64,000 bases of DNA from NCBI GenBank assembly GCA_024220505.1, contig JAKZZE010000017.1, positions 868,001 through 932,000 on the forward strand, given 5' to 3'. Each line of letters begins with the position of its first letter. Position 1 is the first letter of the stretch. The position numbers and the translations under genes are program-made. Positions 22,215 to 34,633 of the stretch are shown here, piece after piece. The stretch is from Rhizopus arrhizus (Eukaryota > Mucoromycota > Mucoromycetes > Mucorales > Rhizopodaceae). The notes under the pieces are model-generated. The model was not told the DNA's origin. It worked only from the letters and a program-made list of their open reading frames with translations, and did no database searches.

Positions 22215-22249
<35 letters not shown>
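22215..22249. repeat. 35-nt A homopolymer in the DUF1308 3' region
   Basis: An A tract between the convergent DUF1308 gene and the small minus-strand gene, probably in their overlapping 3' ends. Confidence 0.5.
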
Positions 22250-22251
<2 letters not shown>

Positions 22252-22308
22252 AAACGGGAATATTTGTTTTTATTATTAAACAAAATGGTATATAAATTTC
22301 CTAAGAAT

Positions 22309-22578
22309 TCAAGTCGATAGGCTGTTAATGGGTATAGAATCGTGTTTATCGTAAACTGTAGAGAGAGGCTCTTCTTTATCATTGACTGATAACCATTCAT
22401 CATATTCAAGATTAGTTTCTAGACTCCACTGCGAAGGATGAATACCATTCCTAGGACATGAAGACTAATAAAACATTAGACCCTTGAGCATATTTATAAT
22501 GTCTTTATTTACAGAATGAGCTGGAAGCCAATTGCCACATAATTCACAAGTAGCTGGTAAAAGAGTAATGAGTTGCAT
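22309..22578 (-). CDS. Candidate small CxxC protein, 73 residues
   Basis: Two exons (22578-22513 and 22464-22309) joined by a clean 48-nt intron (GTAAAT...TTAG) in phase 0 give 73 residues: MQLITLLPATCELCGNWLPA, then HSSSCPRNGIHPSQW and an acidic tail. It carries one CxxC and a third Cys, which could bind zinc. No family recognised. Support comes from the splice sites, the phase match and a composition unlike flanking DNA. It converges on DUF1308 (stop 22129). Confidence 0.45.
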
Positions 22579-24030
22579 TTTTAAAATAAGAAAGAAAAAG
22601 ATTAGATTCCCAATCTCATTTTTTGCTTTTTAAAAGAAACTTGTCAAATTAATAATTCATGTGTTTACTCCCTAATTTGAAAGTATCCTTTTATACCTTT
22701 TTATGTTGTTTATCTGTTCCTCATCACCTCTATTGTATAAGCCTTCATTTCTATTCATGATCCTTAAGATCTTGTTTGCTTCCCTTACTTCTTTCATGTT
22801 ATGTCTCATGTGCACTGATTATTACTGATCATATGGTATATATAAATACTTTGTACTCTTTACAATCACACCTGTTGTGTAATCCTATTGTTCCTATAAA
22901 AAGCATTAGGGATCATGCTCATATGTAGTTTGATATAAGCAAGATGATGTTTATAAGCCTTGTCTATTAAATGTCTTTTGTGATATAATGTCCATCTTAA
23001 TTTCACAAAATACAAAAGTGAGGATGATCTCTACTAAAGCTTAATTTTAATTCACATTACTGATACTTACTCTTGCTTTTGTATGAATAGAAACACTCCA
23101 TTTTTATCGAAAGAGTATCATGATTGATTAGAGGATATTAAATGGGTATCCTTTGAGGACATACAAAACTACTTAAACGTATGTGGTGCTCTTGAATGAT
23201 TTAAACTGATTTAAGATTAAAACATTTTGAATTACTATTCATAGAACTTATCCTAATTCTTTAATTTGCATAAAACAGAACAACTAATACAGAAGTTTCA
23301 ATTGTTTAAATATAAAGTGAAAAAGATGATGTATATTACATAGTAGTTTGCATAGTTTTCTAGCTTAAAGTATCATGATATAACTATTGGTACATAAACC
23401 TATCATGTCTTTCCATTTACTCAATCACTTTCTAATTACTTGATATTTCCTATGTTTCTATAAAGCTTTCTGAATCTTTTACAATGATTTTCAACAAACC
23501 ATGAAGCAAATTTAAATTTTGGTCTAAAAAGTAAATAGATTCATCAGAACAGCTCAAGCAATCATGTTCCTTTTTCTGCTGAAAGACTTGTAAAACAAAG
23601 GGGGTGCGGAATCATGCCGGCCATCACATGAAAGAGAGATGGAAGGGTAAAGTGGAAGAAGGGGCTGTTCAGAGTGAACGAATAGGGCTTTGATGGTGCT
23701 AACTAAAATGATGTACGTAGAAAAGGAAAATCAGTACAAGAACGATAGATGTTCTCATGACTTGCTGAGAGTAAGAAGGATGATGACAAAAGAATAAGGG
23801 CTTGCTCAATTTTGATAAAACCGATAAAGATGATTGTAATTTAGATGCGATATTTTTTATTTATATTGTTCTATGCGTATTTATCATCAAAACTATAACA
23901 TCAGATACTCTTCTTCTAAGTATATTTACAGTATGGAATGAAGAGAGCAAGGGAATTATAAAAGAAAAAGAATAATGTATAGGTCTAATAAAATGAAGAA
24001 ATGTGTGATAATAAAATGGATGGGTAAAAA
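22579..24030. other. Intergenic, no supported gene
   Basis: AT-rich. A less AT-rich patch at about 23600-23720 stands out by base composition but has no long frame, no tRNA or snRNA features that I recognise, and no clear repeat. It may be transcribed 3' sequence of the transporter gene or an unannotated RNA. Confidence 0.3.
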
Positions 24031-25474
24031 CTATTTGTTGAAATCATGAACAAGAGCTTTGACAGCATCGATTGTACCGAAAATACAACCCACTACACCC
24101 AATAGAAGAGTAAGAGCACAGAATGCTAATTCGTAAATAGGCTTATTGCGAACACCCGTCAATTTCAAGTAACAAAGCACAGGCAGCAAGAAGACCAAAC
24201 CACAGTTTGCCAAGGCACCAACAAGACTCATAAAGTCATCAAAGTAGGGCACAAAGATGGCCAAGATAACCAAGATAGCCATACAAATAGTACGAATCAA
24301 GGCACGAGCAAGCCAAGCCTTGACTTTACCGAGTCTTTCATCAGTAGCATTCGTCCACTTTTCCATCTCGAGTGAGAAAGAGGTGGTGTAGATAGGAATA
24401 GCAAGGATAACGTGAATAGTCATCACAATCACAGCAACCATTCTTCCGGCACCATCAGGGAGAGCGTTATAGATAGGAGATACTGTGTTACGACCATAAG
24501 ACCAGTAACCAGGAATGGCAGTCAACAAGTAAAGAGCGGTACAGGCACTCATACCAGCAAAGACGGCCCACTTCCACTGATGAGGCTTCTTCAAAGCATG
24601 TTCTACATGAGGATAGGTGTTGATACCACCATAAGAGAAAGCAATAGTAGCCAAAGAAGAAGGAAAACCGGTCCAGATGACAGAGTCAGTAATAACAGCT
24701 CTTTCGGGGTGTGCCATACGATCCATGGGACCTTGGATGACAACAACAAAAACGGCAATCATAGTACAGACAGCACCTGTGGCGGAAAGGACAGTGACTT
24801 CTTTTAAAGTTTTAGCGACCAAGGAGGGAATGAGCAAGACAGCGCCGACGATACATGTCCATGTGGTAGAATTCAAGGCGGCACTCTTTAAAAAATGATT
24901 AGTTTAACAAGACGATTTAAAAGATAGAAACTTACTGTATCACGAAGCAAATAGTTCAAGTTACTAGCAGCCAAGACCAAGTAAAGAGCAGGACAACCAA
25001 ACAAGTTGAGAAAGTGAAGTGCGGAGGCAACAATATAACCTACCCAACCGAATGCAGCAGTTCCGACTTCTTTGTAGTCATGGAGACGTTGACCAGGCTT
25101 ATGATATAAGCAACGAATTAAGATGATGCCGTTATAGACAGACATAAAGTAAGCCAACATCATGATAAGGATACCGAGCCAACCACCAAGTGCAAAAGCG
25201 TCTGTTTGAAATGTAAATTAATGATGTTGTAGAAATGACACAAACAAAACTTACGAGGAAGACCCAAGGTACCAGTACCAGCAACAATACAGGTCACATT
25301 AAAGAAGGCTGTCATAAAGTTACCATTTCCATGGCCAAACTCATTAACAATTGAATTATTATCTTCTTCAGCTCCAAAGTTATCAATTGCTGTTTCCTCG
25401 ATTTTAAAGCTTTCAGCATAGCTACGGTTGGGGGATGGAGGGGAACTATGCTTCTCGATCTCGTGCATGGCCAT
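24031..25474 (-). CDS. Vacuolar-type amino acid transporter (AAAP family, AVT-like)
   Basis: Secondary amino-acid/H+ transporter, probably in the vacuolar or plasma membrane. Three exons (25474-25255, 25201-24936, 24885-24031) give 446 residues. After a polar N-terminus of about 50 residues comes the diagnostic first helix: FFNVTCIVAGTGTLGLP and, across intron 1, HAFALGGWLGI. The two-base carry-over across intron 1 restores this motif, supporting the junction. About 11 membrane helices follow, including GFPSSLATIAFSYGGINTYPHVEHAL, IPIYTTSFSLEMEKW and a final VVGCIFGTIDAVKALV. This is the standard Aa_trans pattern. Substrate is not predictable. A divergent 4.6-kb non-coding region lies upstream. 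Confidence 0.9.
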
Positions 25475-28400
25475 GTTTTTATTTAATTTAAATCAAAATT
25501 TGTTGGAAATTCAAAAATAAGGGAAAGAGAAGGGGAGGGCCAATTAAGTTTATAGAAAAAAAAAAAAAAACAGTTGATGTTCTTTTTTTTTTTATATAAA
25601 AAAAAAATTACAAAGAAAAAAAGGTCAGATCATATTTTTCTTAAACCATTGGACCCTTTAAATATATTTTTTTTCCCTATTAAAATTTTTTTTTTTGGAA
25701 ATTGACAAGCGAAACTCGGAAAGGAGAAAATGCTGATGTTTAATGATTTGAACCACAGAAGGATAGTTTCAGTAAGAAGGAAAATAAGGTAAAGTTTAGT
25801 TTATAAGCCTTGATTCTAGTCAATTCGATACTATAATTTATTCTATTTATTTTAATATAAAAAGATCAATAAACAACCTTCAAAAAAGACCTTGATTCTC
25901 GTATTGAATGAAATAACAGTACGGCCAAATACGGAAATGAAAAAATTATAAATCATTGTCAGTTCCAAGATTAGATTAAAGTTCACAAGATTTGTGTCAC
26001 AAAAAAGATGCAGAATATGTCAAACAGTCACTTTTTCCCACACTCTTTGAACCTCATTCTTTTCCAATACATCATGTCAATTACTTAATAATTGACGGGC
26101 TGTTTGATTCGAAAAGTAAAGAAAGAAAAACGAAAAAGAAGCAGCTTGTTTTCTTCTTCATCTCTTTTGTCTCCGCTAAGATTTCAGTTGATACAAATTA
26201 AACAGTAACAAGATAAGATAAGCCTTTTCAAGCTCAACTGCTCTTCATCTCACTCACCCGACTGTTCACCTCACTCAAGGATAAAGAAATAAAACTAGGG
26301 TATTGACTGTGATGTATTTTGCTCACTGAATGTAATCCATTCTCTATTTTCATATAATCTGGCTTACAAATGATATTTTAGTGATCCAATATGATAACCA
26401 ATAAAATTCATTTTATTTTTGTTATAATCCCACTGATTCTCCCCACATTTTGCTGAGAGATTCGGACACTATTTATCCATTCTTGTAACACAAGCAAGCG
26501 GTCCATTGATCTACTTTAGGAATTTAAATGTGTCTTGCAAAAAAAAAATCACGTTCATTATTAGGTCACAAACGCACGCTTTTTATAACTGTCGCTCTAA
26601 ACTGACGTGATATTTGAGAATAGAGTACTTAATGAAGGACAATTTATTAAGAAATAGGAACATGTCACTAAAGAGAAGAACAAAGGGTCATTTAGTGAAT
26701 GCTATTGATATAAATTAATTATTTGATTTTTAATGCTGTACAATACCAAAGATTTCTTGGCTCAATTTGTTTAATTTCTATTTTTCATTCATCTTGGATC
26801 CATATTTTTAAAATCAGAAAGAAAAGAACAGGCTTGATTAAAGTAAATCGAAATGACCCTGAACAAAGTATTTAGTCACATCAAATCACAAATGAATTTG
26901 TCTCATTTTCACTTGCAATTTGAAGATGATCCTCTTTTGTTGAATCTCATTAGTCTATTTTATGTTCAATGAATAGTAGATAGCAATAAGTTGATTTGAC
27001 CTTTTTGATAATAGCTAGATTACTTTATATTTTCTTGTTTTTATTTAAAAAAAAAGCAAATTGTATATAATTTTTGTTGGATTTAATAAACAAATCTAAA
27101 CATAGCATTAACCTATCTAAAGCATCTCCAAGGTTTGATAGCTCAAGATTTTCATGTTGATTTCAATCGATTTATGAGGAGAAAAAAAAAAAAAGTACAA
27201 TTGAAATTTAAAACTCAATTGATTCTAATTGGATTAATTGATCTCTTTCTTTTACACCATTTCCAGAAATTAAAGTCGCATTTTGTAATGTTTTATAATA
27301 CAATTTATATGTCATTGCGACAAGCCACGGCGACTTTAATTTCTGGAAATAGTATACATGTTTACTGAATTGATTTCAGTGAATCTGGAAGGCACATTGG
27401 CGATTTATATTCGATGATGTTCCTTTTGATTCCACTATTGTTCATAACCAAATTTTACTCATGATTGCGTCAATGCGATCGAACGCACTGCATTCACTAG
27501 TATAATACTCAAACATCTTCAAGTTGTTTGATTTTCTTTTGTCTATCTGAAGTCAAGAAGTTCACCGCTGTCTAACACGTGACTTTATTCATTTATTCAT
27601 TTTAATAAAACTGGCTTCATAGCCCCTACAAAAAAAAATGATTTCAGTGACAAGTGAACTCTAACTTGATTCATTATTAAAGCTTTGTTATAAACAAGCT
27701 ATTTGATTGCGTTCAACTGTCTCTTGCTTTACTGCAAAATAAAATTTATTAAAGGCTCAAGTTTTTTTTTTGTTTTTTTGTTTTTTTGTTTGCATAAGCC
27801 AGTTTTCCGGCAAAGAAACAATGAGTTGAGAGAAATAATCTTGTTCTTTGTATCAGTGATTTATTAAAATCAAATTAAACCAAGTTATTCAAACCAAGAA
27901 ATCAAATGTGAATCGATAACATTGATTCATACAATCTGTCCATACACTCTTTATTCTTTTGTTTATAATCAACATCTGTTACACAAACATGTCTATCAAG
28001 TTTGAATGGGTCAAATATCATCTTTCATCCAATCTACTTGAAGCATAGATCATGGATTTCATAAAGAATATACATCAGATAAAAAGACATGTTTATTCAA
28101 AAGTAAAACAAAAAGAATACATTTTTTTTTAAAAAAAGTACAGTCTAAATGTTTATCCGATATGATTCTATAGGTTTGACATATTTAGTCAATATTGAAT
28201 AATACTTTTAAAAAGAAAGGTTACATGCAAGCTAGACTTATCACTGACAATTTATTCTATTCATCCTTTATTGTTTTTGCTTTTAGAAGGACTCAATAGG
28301 ATTATGAATACTTACACTGTTTTAGAGAATGTTACAAGAGTATATCACTACTCACTTGTGTATAAGTAAATGTTGATTTAAACAAGGTCTCTTTCTACTA

Positions 28401-30119
28401 TGGAGTTCTGATATATACCATTCGAATCTTCTTCTTTCTGTTTATTTGGCTTTGAGAAGAAGACAGAGTGAATGCTTTTTCTATTTTAATAAAAAAAAAA
28501 TATACTTTTTTATTCTCAACTCATCTTACATCAGCAAAGGATCATCATTTTGACAACTTGACCAAAGCATTTTCTTTCTCTCTTTTAATGTGTCAAAAAG
28601 TATAGACATTGAAAATCAAAGAAAAGAGATGGTAAATTTAGTTTTATATCAATTTCTTTTAGATATTATTCAATTGTACAAGGATTGTAAGACAATTTTA
28701 TAGTGAAATGGTTTTGAAATTCTGATTTGTTTTACATGTGGCACCTGTTATAAATAAAATCAGGTTACTTTATTTGGAGAATATGGATCGTATGCTCTCT
28801 CTCTCTCTTTTTCAGTATCTTATAATTGAGCTACAAGATACACTTTATCATTGTTTCTAATTCTATATTCACTCGATTTTATTTATCCAATTTCATTCAT
28901 CCAAAACTTTAAAAGATATGCCCTTATTTCGTACGACTGATCAACATTCTCCTTTTTCTTTTATTTTGCCATTGTGAATTGTTTCTTTCCAACTTCTACC
29001 CGCTTTTTGCATTGAATAAAATAGTTGAACAAGAAAAAAATAAAAATAAAAAAGCTCTCTTTCTTTTTTGATGTTATTTTAGGATAGTTAAATTGAAAAA
29101 AAAAAGAAGAGTGGGGGGTTTATATTAGACAATACATGTTTAAATATTTAAATTATGTCTTTTTTTTTTTACAAAAAGATTATCTTTGCTTTAAACTATA
29201 ACAAACAATTGATTAAAACACAGGTTATTAAATCCTATCAAACATGCTCTATTTCTATTCAATAATCGAAAAGAACATACCCTTTCACAGCCTCTCCAAA
29301 TTACCTGATGTCATTATTTAATAATCAAGTCTCTTATCTTTTTGTACATTTAATAACAATTCAACAGTATCTCTCTGCTGTTTATAAACAGTAAGATGCT
29401 AATAATCAATGCCAACTTCATTTGGCACTTTTTAGCTCTTACTTCACACAGGAGGTCGTTAAATGAAATATAGCCAATGAAAAAGAATGTGTCATAAGAC
29501 ATAAAGACAAAAGAAAAAAAAAAGGTTTATATTCAAGTTTATCAAAGGATGAATAGATACAAGAACGATTGACTTGTGTTCTATTGAATCAGTCACTCTA
29601 CCTTTTTGCTGAATACAAGAACAGAATAAATAACAATTTCTTTTTCTTTTTTTTTTTTTCTTTTTTTTTTTTTTTTCTCAACGGCATGTGAGTTTATTGA
29701 AAGGTACTGTTTTCAATTAAATATCCGCTGCATTGGAATTAGGATGCGTGGGTAAAGAGAATAGAAGACGATAGAAAAGGTTGATTTGATTAGAATGAGA
29801 AGAGGAAATATAGACAGTGTAAACTATATTCTTCTGATTTGCAAATAAAGAAAAAATACTGAAAATTAAAGGAATAAGACTGGAATAAAAAGAATAGCAT
29901 CTCCGGGTTGTTCCTTTTTGTGTGATCTTGTTAGTGTAACACCAAATGAGGCAATGAAACCTTCCGTATAAAATAGCACTTGTAATAAATAAATAAAAAA
30001 TCTTGCTCTTCTCAAGAGTACTTTTTCTTTTTTGAATTCATGTGTTTTTTGATATAATTATTTTTTTTTTAATATTGTTTTGATCGATACTGATTCATAT
30101 CTATTCGTTAATATCTCGT
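25475..30119. other. Large gene-free AT-rich interval
   Basis: About 4.6 kb without a supported gene on either strand. It contains many A/T runs, a short CT repeat near 28796-28812, and a 21-bp inverted repeat at 27259-27350 (listed separately). Short frames such as that at 27135 start in low-complexity sequence and lack splice partners or motifs. Confidence 0.4.
27259..27350. repeat. Perfect 21-bp inverted repeat with 50-nt loop
   Basis: The arm at 27259-27279 is the exact complement of 27330-27350 (outer end ATTTCCAGAAAT, inner end AAAGTCGC). Transcription through it would give a 21-bp hairpin. No TIR-like ends, target duplication or gene are seen. It could be a hairpin RNA, a protein-binding palindrome or a footprint of a tiny element. 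Confidence 0.6.
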
Positions 30120-31762
30120 ATGATACAATTGTCACCTTATGGACAAAGGGTTGTATTAAGAATTAATCTCATTGGGATGTGGATAGCTGTACTAGTGAGC
30201 ATAAGAAACTTCTTTGTTTGCTATAGACAATATTCAAAAACAAGAGGAAAAATGTAAGAAAAGGATACTAGTTAAATCATCAAAACTAAATCTTACCCCT
30301 TAAAGTCATTTAGTGAACATGGCCCAAGTGATCGTCTTGTGCGTTCACAGATTTTTGTATGGCATCATTCCTTTATTCGAGATCTCTACTTGTGCATATT
30401 TTCCGTTGTTGGTTTCGTAAGTTGCCTTTGTCTATCGATCCATTTTTAACTATTTATTGTATAGTTTTTGGCACATAAGTAAAAAAAGAAAAAGAAAAAG
30501 AGATTTCTTTATGATCACTGACTTGCTTATTTAAGCTTACATTTTATTTTATATCGTCATGTTTATGCGCTTGATCATATTAGAACTAGATCGATACTCT
30601 CGCTGGATCAAAGCTATCGGTGTTTTATTAATTGGTTTAAGATTTGCTGATTGGCCTTATGAACTTGCCTTTATTTCTATTCAGCAAGCAATCATGGCAC
30701 AATCACCTAATAATGGTGCAACTTGTTGGGCCATATGGTAAGTGAATGATGTAAATGAATAAGATGATTTAATCAACATGTAATAAAAAGGGGAAAAGGT
30801 GTTATTATCTTGAACTTTGTTAGTGATTCACTAGCCAATCTGTTCCTTAGCGGTATGTTTATTCGAAGGTAATGACAGTGACATCTTACAAAACACACAC
30901 ACACATTGATTAAAAGCATGTATACATAGGCTTTTTGTTCACATCAATCATTCCAAGACATTATCCAGTCCTCACAGTCAACTGATTGAGAAAATCGCAA
31001 GAAAATCCTTGTTGTGTTTTGCATTTACATTTGTAGTTAACTTGACCATGAATTTACTCAAGGTTACAATGTTTCTTGGCACCGAATCGGACGTAAATAG
31101 CTTTTATTTGCGCACCATCTTTTTTTTTTTTTGCATCTTACTAAATTTAGTATTTCATATAGGCTTTTACAGTTTATTTTCAACTTATTGAATCTACCTT
31201 GTTAATTGAAGCTCTTCGTAATGATAGTGTGATGAAAGCAGAATCAAATGCATTAATATGTGAGAGCTGTCATAAAGTAGGCCCCTCCCAAAAAAAAAAG
31301 GATATTCAAAGCTAACATTTCATTTAGGAATTGAGTCGTTCTGCAGGCCAAAACGGATTCAGTGAAGACAATAGTGATTTAAATAATCAAATAATAGCTG
31401 GCACTTTTAGAGAACATAATAAAATAATGGACTTAAGACAGGATTCAGATATCGAAAATATAAAAAATGAATCGAAAAATTACAACATCACACCAGCTGA
31501 ATCAGCCATTCTTTCTCAAAGACAACCTCCAACAGAAGAACAACCCTATCCATCACCTTTTCCAACCTCACTGGCTCCAAGGCCTTATACATCTCAAAGC
31601 AAGGAGACTTCTACCACATCCACATCCTTTATAAATGAAACCTTTTTGATGACTAATTTCGTAAAAGATAAAAGCCTCTTTCCACCGAGAATAACAGGAT
31701 CAGAAAACAGTTCTAGCAGTAGTCATTCGTCAAGGAGAATTGACCGCTTTAATCCTATTTAA
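30120..31762 (+). CDS. Uncharacterised seven-helix membrane protein
   Basis: Eight exons fit in phase: 30120-30253, 30306-30416, 30465-30478 (14 nt), 30536-30737, 30791-30868, 30930-31092, 31163-31276 and 31328-31762, giving 416 residues. Hydrophobic segments occur at INLIGMWIAVLVSI, MAQVIVLCVHRFLYGIIP, AYFPLLVSFWHITYILFYIVMFM, AIGVLLIGLRFADW, GVIILNFVSDSLANLFLSGMF, SLLCFAFTFVVNLTMNLLKV and AFTVYFQLIESTLLIEAL, i.e. seven helices. A long polar Ser/Pro-rich cytoplasmic-type tail follows. Only the reading through the 14-nt exon keeps the frame, joining LLVS to FWHI. The topology suggests a receptor-like or lipid-organising protein, but no conserved GPCR motif is visible and no family is recognised. 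It converges on ERG25. Confidence 0.75.
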
Positions 31763-31963
31763 TTTGCATAAACAAACTTACAACTGTACCGTTTTTTATA
31801 ATAATTTATTTGAAATAATAATAAAAACAACATTGAACAGTAAAAAAAAAGAAAACTAGTTATTATAGAATATAGAAAGGTAATGAATAAATGCAATTAT
31901 ATGAAGAGGGATAGACAATTAACCTGTATTTATCATCAACAGGCCTTCCTCTCTTTTTTTTTT

Positions 31964-32910
31964 TTATAACTTTTTCTTTTGATCCAATCGCTTTTGTTCT
32001 GCTTGCTTTTTACGATAAGCACGATATTTGACATCCGTGCCAAAGATATAATCCCACCATCGAAATGAGGAAGCATAATTACCCACAAAAGCCATATGAT
32101 GATAATCATGATGGTCTGCACCAGCCCAAAAGGGAATAAAATGACGAAGGGACCAAGGGAAATCATAACCAGAGTGACAATCAATGGCTTGGCACAAACG
32201 ACATACAATCCAAAAGAGCATCGTGAATAGGTGAAGCTGCCAATTACGGTCTGAATGAAATACGTATTTCTCAACAGCATGATAGATCAGTGGCCCACCG
32301 ATCGTGCCAAAGCCAAGGATCGTAGTCTCCAGTGGATGGGCATACTCTGCAGCGATACCAAAGGGGGATGCGTATTCATGATGAACTTTGTGAATGCGTT
32401 TATAAAGGGGTGGCCAATGCATCAATCTGTGAACAGCATAGTGGTAAGCGTCTTCAAATACAAAAAAGATGGCTACTTGAGGTAAAACATATTTCCTTTT
32501 TTAAAAAAAAAAATAGAATCTTTTAGACCTCCCCTTCTTTCTCTCTTTCTTTCTTTTATATACACTTACCATTCAGGAAAAGGACAATCTGTATTCATAC
32601 CCAACAAGGATGCCATAGGATGAAACAAGAAAATAAGTGGTCCTTCAAATAGAAAATGTTGATACAAGACCTGTTTTGTACACTTCCAATAATCAGCCGA
32701 TGTATTCACTTTGTTTTGTTGAATCTTGTATTGTTTAAAATAAGGTATAAAGTCACATATCAAGAATGGAATGAATCTACCAAAATAAACGAGTTCATGC
32801 ATCGTAAACGCAAGGATTCCAGTGACAAGTAAAGGGTTGCGGTCCCGATAGAATTCTTGCCACTGATGTTCTAACCAACTCGCTTGGTCCAATGGGATCG
32901 TCGAGTTCAT
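31964..32910 (-). CDS. ERG25: C-4 methylsterol oxidase (ERG25)
   Basis: Non-haem di-iron ER enzyme that starts C-4 demethylation in ergosterol synthesis. Two exons (32910-32570 and 32495-31964) give 290 residues (yeast 309). Exon 1 holds the membrane region [27 protein letters not shown]. The acceptor at 32496 restores [22 protein letters not shown]. The three His clusters of the fatty-acid hydroxylase superfamily are present: [17 protein letters not shown] and, near the end, HHDYHH after [12 protein letters not shown]. The C-terminus is Lys-rich, compatible with an ER-retention KKxx-like end (QKKKL). Coding-like exons lie directly upstream (33002-33117) and can be spliced in phase to this start, so an N-terminal extension is possible. 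Confidence 0.93.
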
Positions 32911-33001
32911 TCCTCCTTTACTTTTTTTAAATACAAAATAAAGGGAAAAAGAGAATTAAAAAAAAAGTGCTTTATACCATCTTCTCTTCGGAACAACTTA
33001 C

Positions 33002-33212
33002 AGAACGCGTTCAAGTGGGATGATTTTTCTTTCGGAATATAAAAATTCACTATAAAAGTGTACTGCATAGATGAAGGGAATCAAGTAAAAAGAAAACCAT
33101 CGTCTTTGAGGCCATTTCTGCAAAATCTATTCTATTATTAAATGAACACTGAAAAAAAAGGGGGGAAGTCAGCTTGGAATTCTTTTGGAGGATAAGAGAA
33201 AGGGGGGTACAT
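33002..33212 (-). CDS. Coding-like exon(s) upstream of ERG25: short membrane peptide or ERG25 extension
   Basis: The segment 33117-33002 reads KWPQRRWFSFYLIPFIYAVH then FYSEFLYSERKIIPLERVL and a stop. It has one strong membrane helix and follows a good 3' splice site (TTTTGCAG). The TAA stop is also the core of a perfect GTAAGT donor. Splicing it to an acceptor just before the ERG25 start (AAAAAAAG at about 32920) keeps the frame (ERVL-KGG-MNST). Upstream, 33212-33150 encodes MYPPFSYPPKEFQADFPPFFS and would join in phase, but only through a very short 32-nt intron. It could be a separate 60-residue protein, or the N-terminus of an ERG25 isoform. Known ERG25 proteins do not need it. Confidence 0.35.
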
Positions 33213-34333
33213 CCTACTACTATAAAGGGAAATTGATTGTCAGCGGTATAGCTTGTTTATGACAGAAATGTCGTGCAAAAAACTCTTGAGGCCTAGAAAA
33301 AAAAAAGCTTATGATTAAAAAGGTTAAAAAAATAATGTATAGATAATAGCACATATAAAGCCCAATTTGTTTTCAAAGATTAATAGTAAAGAGGATATGT
33401 ATTTACCTTGGTTTAAGCTTGATTAGATCAAATTCACTTGATTCTCTCGATGGCTACAATCATGTGGAAGCCTTCAATTAGATGCTAGTTGTTGAATGAT
33501 AAAATTCTGTACAAAACTACGATACTGAAAAAGTAGTGTTAGGGAAGATTAAAGCTGATTTCAAGCAAGTTTAGTATAGTTAGACTATGAAATGATTAGA
33601 AAGAAGAACTTGGATTAACATCCTCAATTCATTTCATAGGAGAGAGAAATAAGGATTTGTTTATTAATTATGTATAAAAGCATACATTTTATTCATTGTA
33701 TTTATTTTTTTTAAAAATCTAATCGTACATATTACACTTGTTTTAAAATTATAAAGTGCTCAATAGAAATAAAATCATAAATAGACTATAGTAATAAACA
33801 TAAATACTTGCATCTTACTCGATTGGTTTTCCTGATCATTTGTGCTGTAAACTCCCCTTTGGTATTCGCTTTATGCCATATAAACAGGGTTTGATAGGTG
33901 GTACCTTTTTTTTTTTCTTTATGAAAAAGACATAACTATGGATTTATAGGCTGTAAAATGCTTGAAAGCTAGATATAAGGACTTTTTTTTATGTAATGCC
34001 TCAAAGGCATCACTCAGTGGTTTATATGTCGAATAAAAATTGAGCACAGATAAACCTCTCACAGTAAAATCCACCGACAAATGATATAATCTAGAATTGA
34101 TAACACAAACCTTAAATAGAGGTTAATCAAATGACAACAAATATATTTTCCATTTTGCTTACCCTACATCAAGATGCATAACTTAGCTGCTTCAACACCA
34201 TCCTCGTGTGCATTCTTGAGCCGAACATGCAACTTTCTGCTATAGATTTTCAATATTCTTACACGTGCTTAATCAACTTCCATTTTCATCTCTCGGTTAC
34301 TAATTCCTACAGTTATGCCTTTACTGTCGGTGG

Positions 34334-34370
<37 letters not shown>

Positions 34371-34633
34371 AGGATACACTAAGCTTTTAAAAAAAAGTTA
34401 TTATTATCATGAAAAGACCAAGTTTCACTAAATAATCAACTTCATTTTTGGATACAAAGTCAAATTCATCTTTATTTAAGCTTTAATTTACTTGCACTGT
34501 TTAAATACAGATCTGTTATGATATGATTCAGCTTTGATCCTTCTAATGTTTAAGAATTCAGATTCAGATTCATCATTGTTCCATTTCCTATTATGATAAA
34601 GATTGTTTTTTTTTGAATAAAAGTAAAAATAAA
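33213..34633. other. Intergenic with possible 5' exons of the upstream ERG25 transcript
   Basis: A consensus donor at about 33413 (minus strand, GTAAAT) and an acceptor at about 33294 (TTTTTCTAG) suggest an intron in an untranslated leader on the minus strand. No intact long frame is present. A 32-nt A tract occupies 34337-34368. Confidence 0.3.
34337..34368. repeat. 32-nt A homopolymer
   Basis: Uninterrupted A tract in intergenic DNA about 270 bp before the second Fanzor relic. No gene border is close. Confidence 0.5.

Noticed and set aside
27413..27550. Possible box C/D snoRNA (ATGATG and CTGA elements)
   Set aside because: The boxes are about 135 nt apart with no terminal stem, too weak to report.
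31936..32280. Second long minus-strand frame within ERG25
   Set aside because: It overlaps the ERG25 exon with its His motifs and has no motif of its own.
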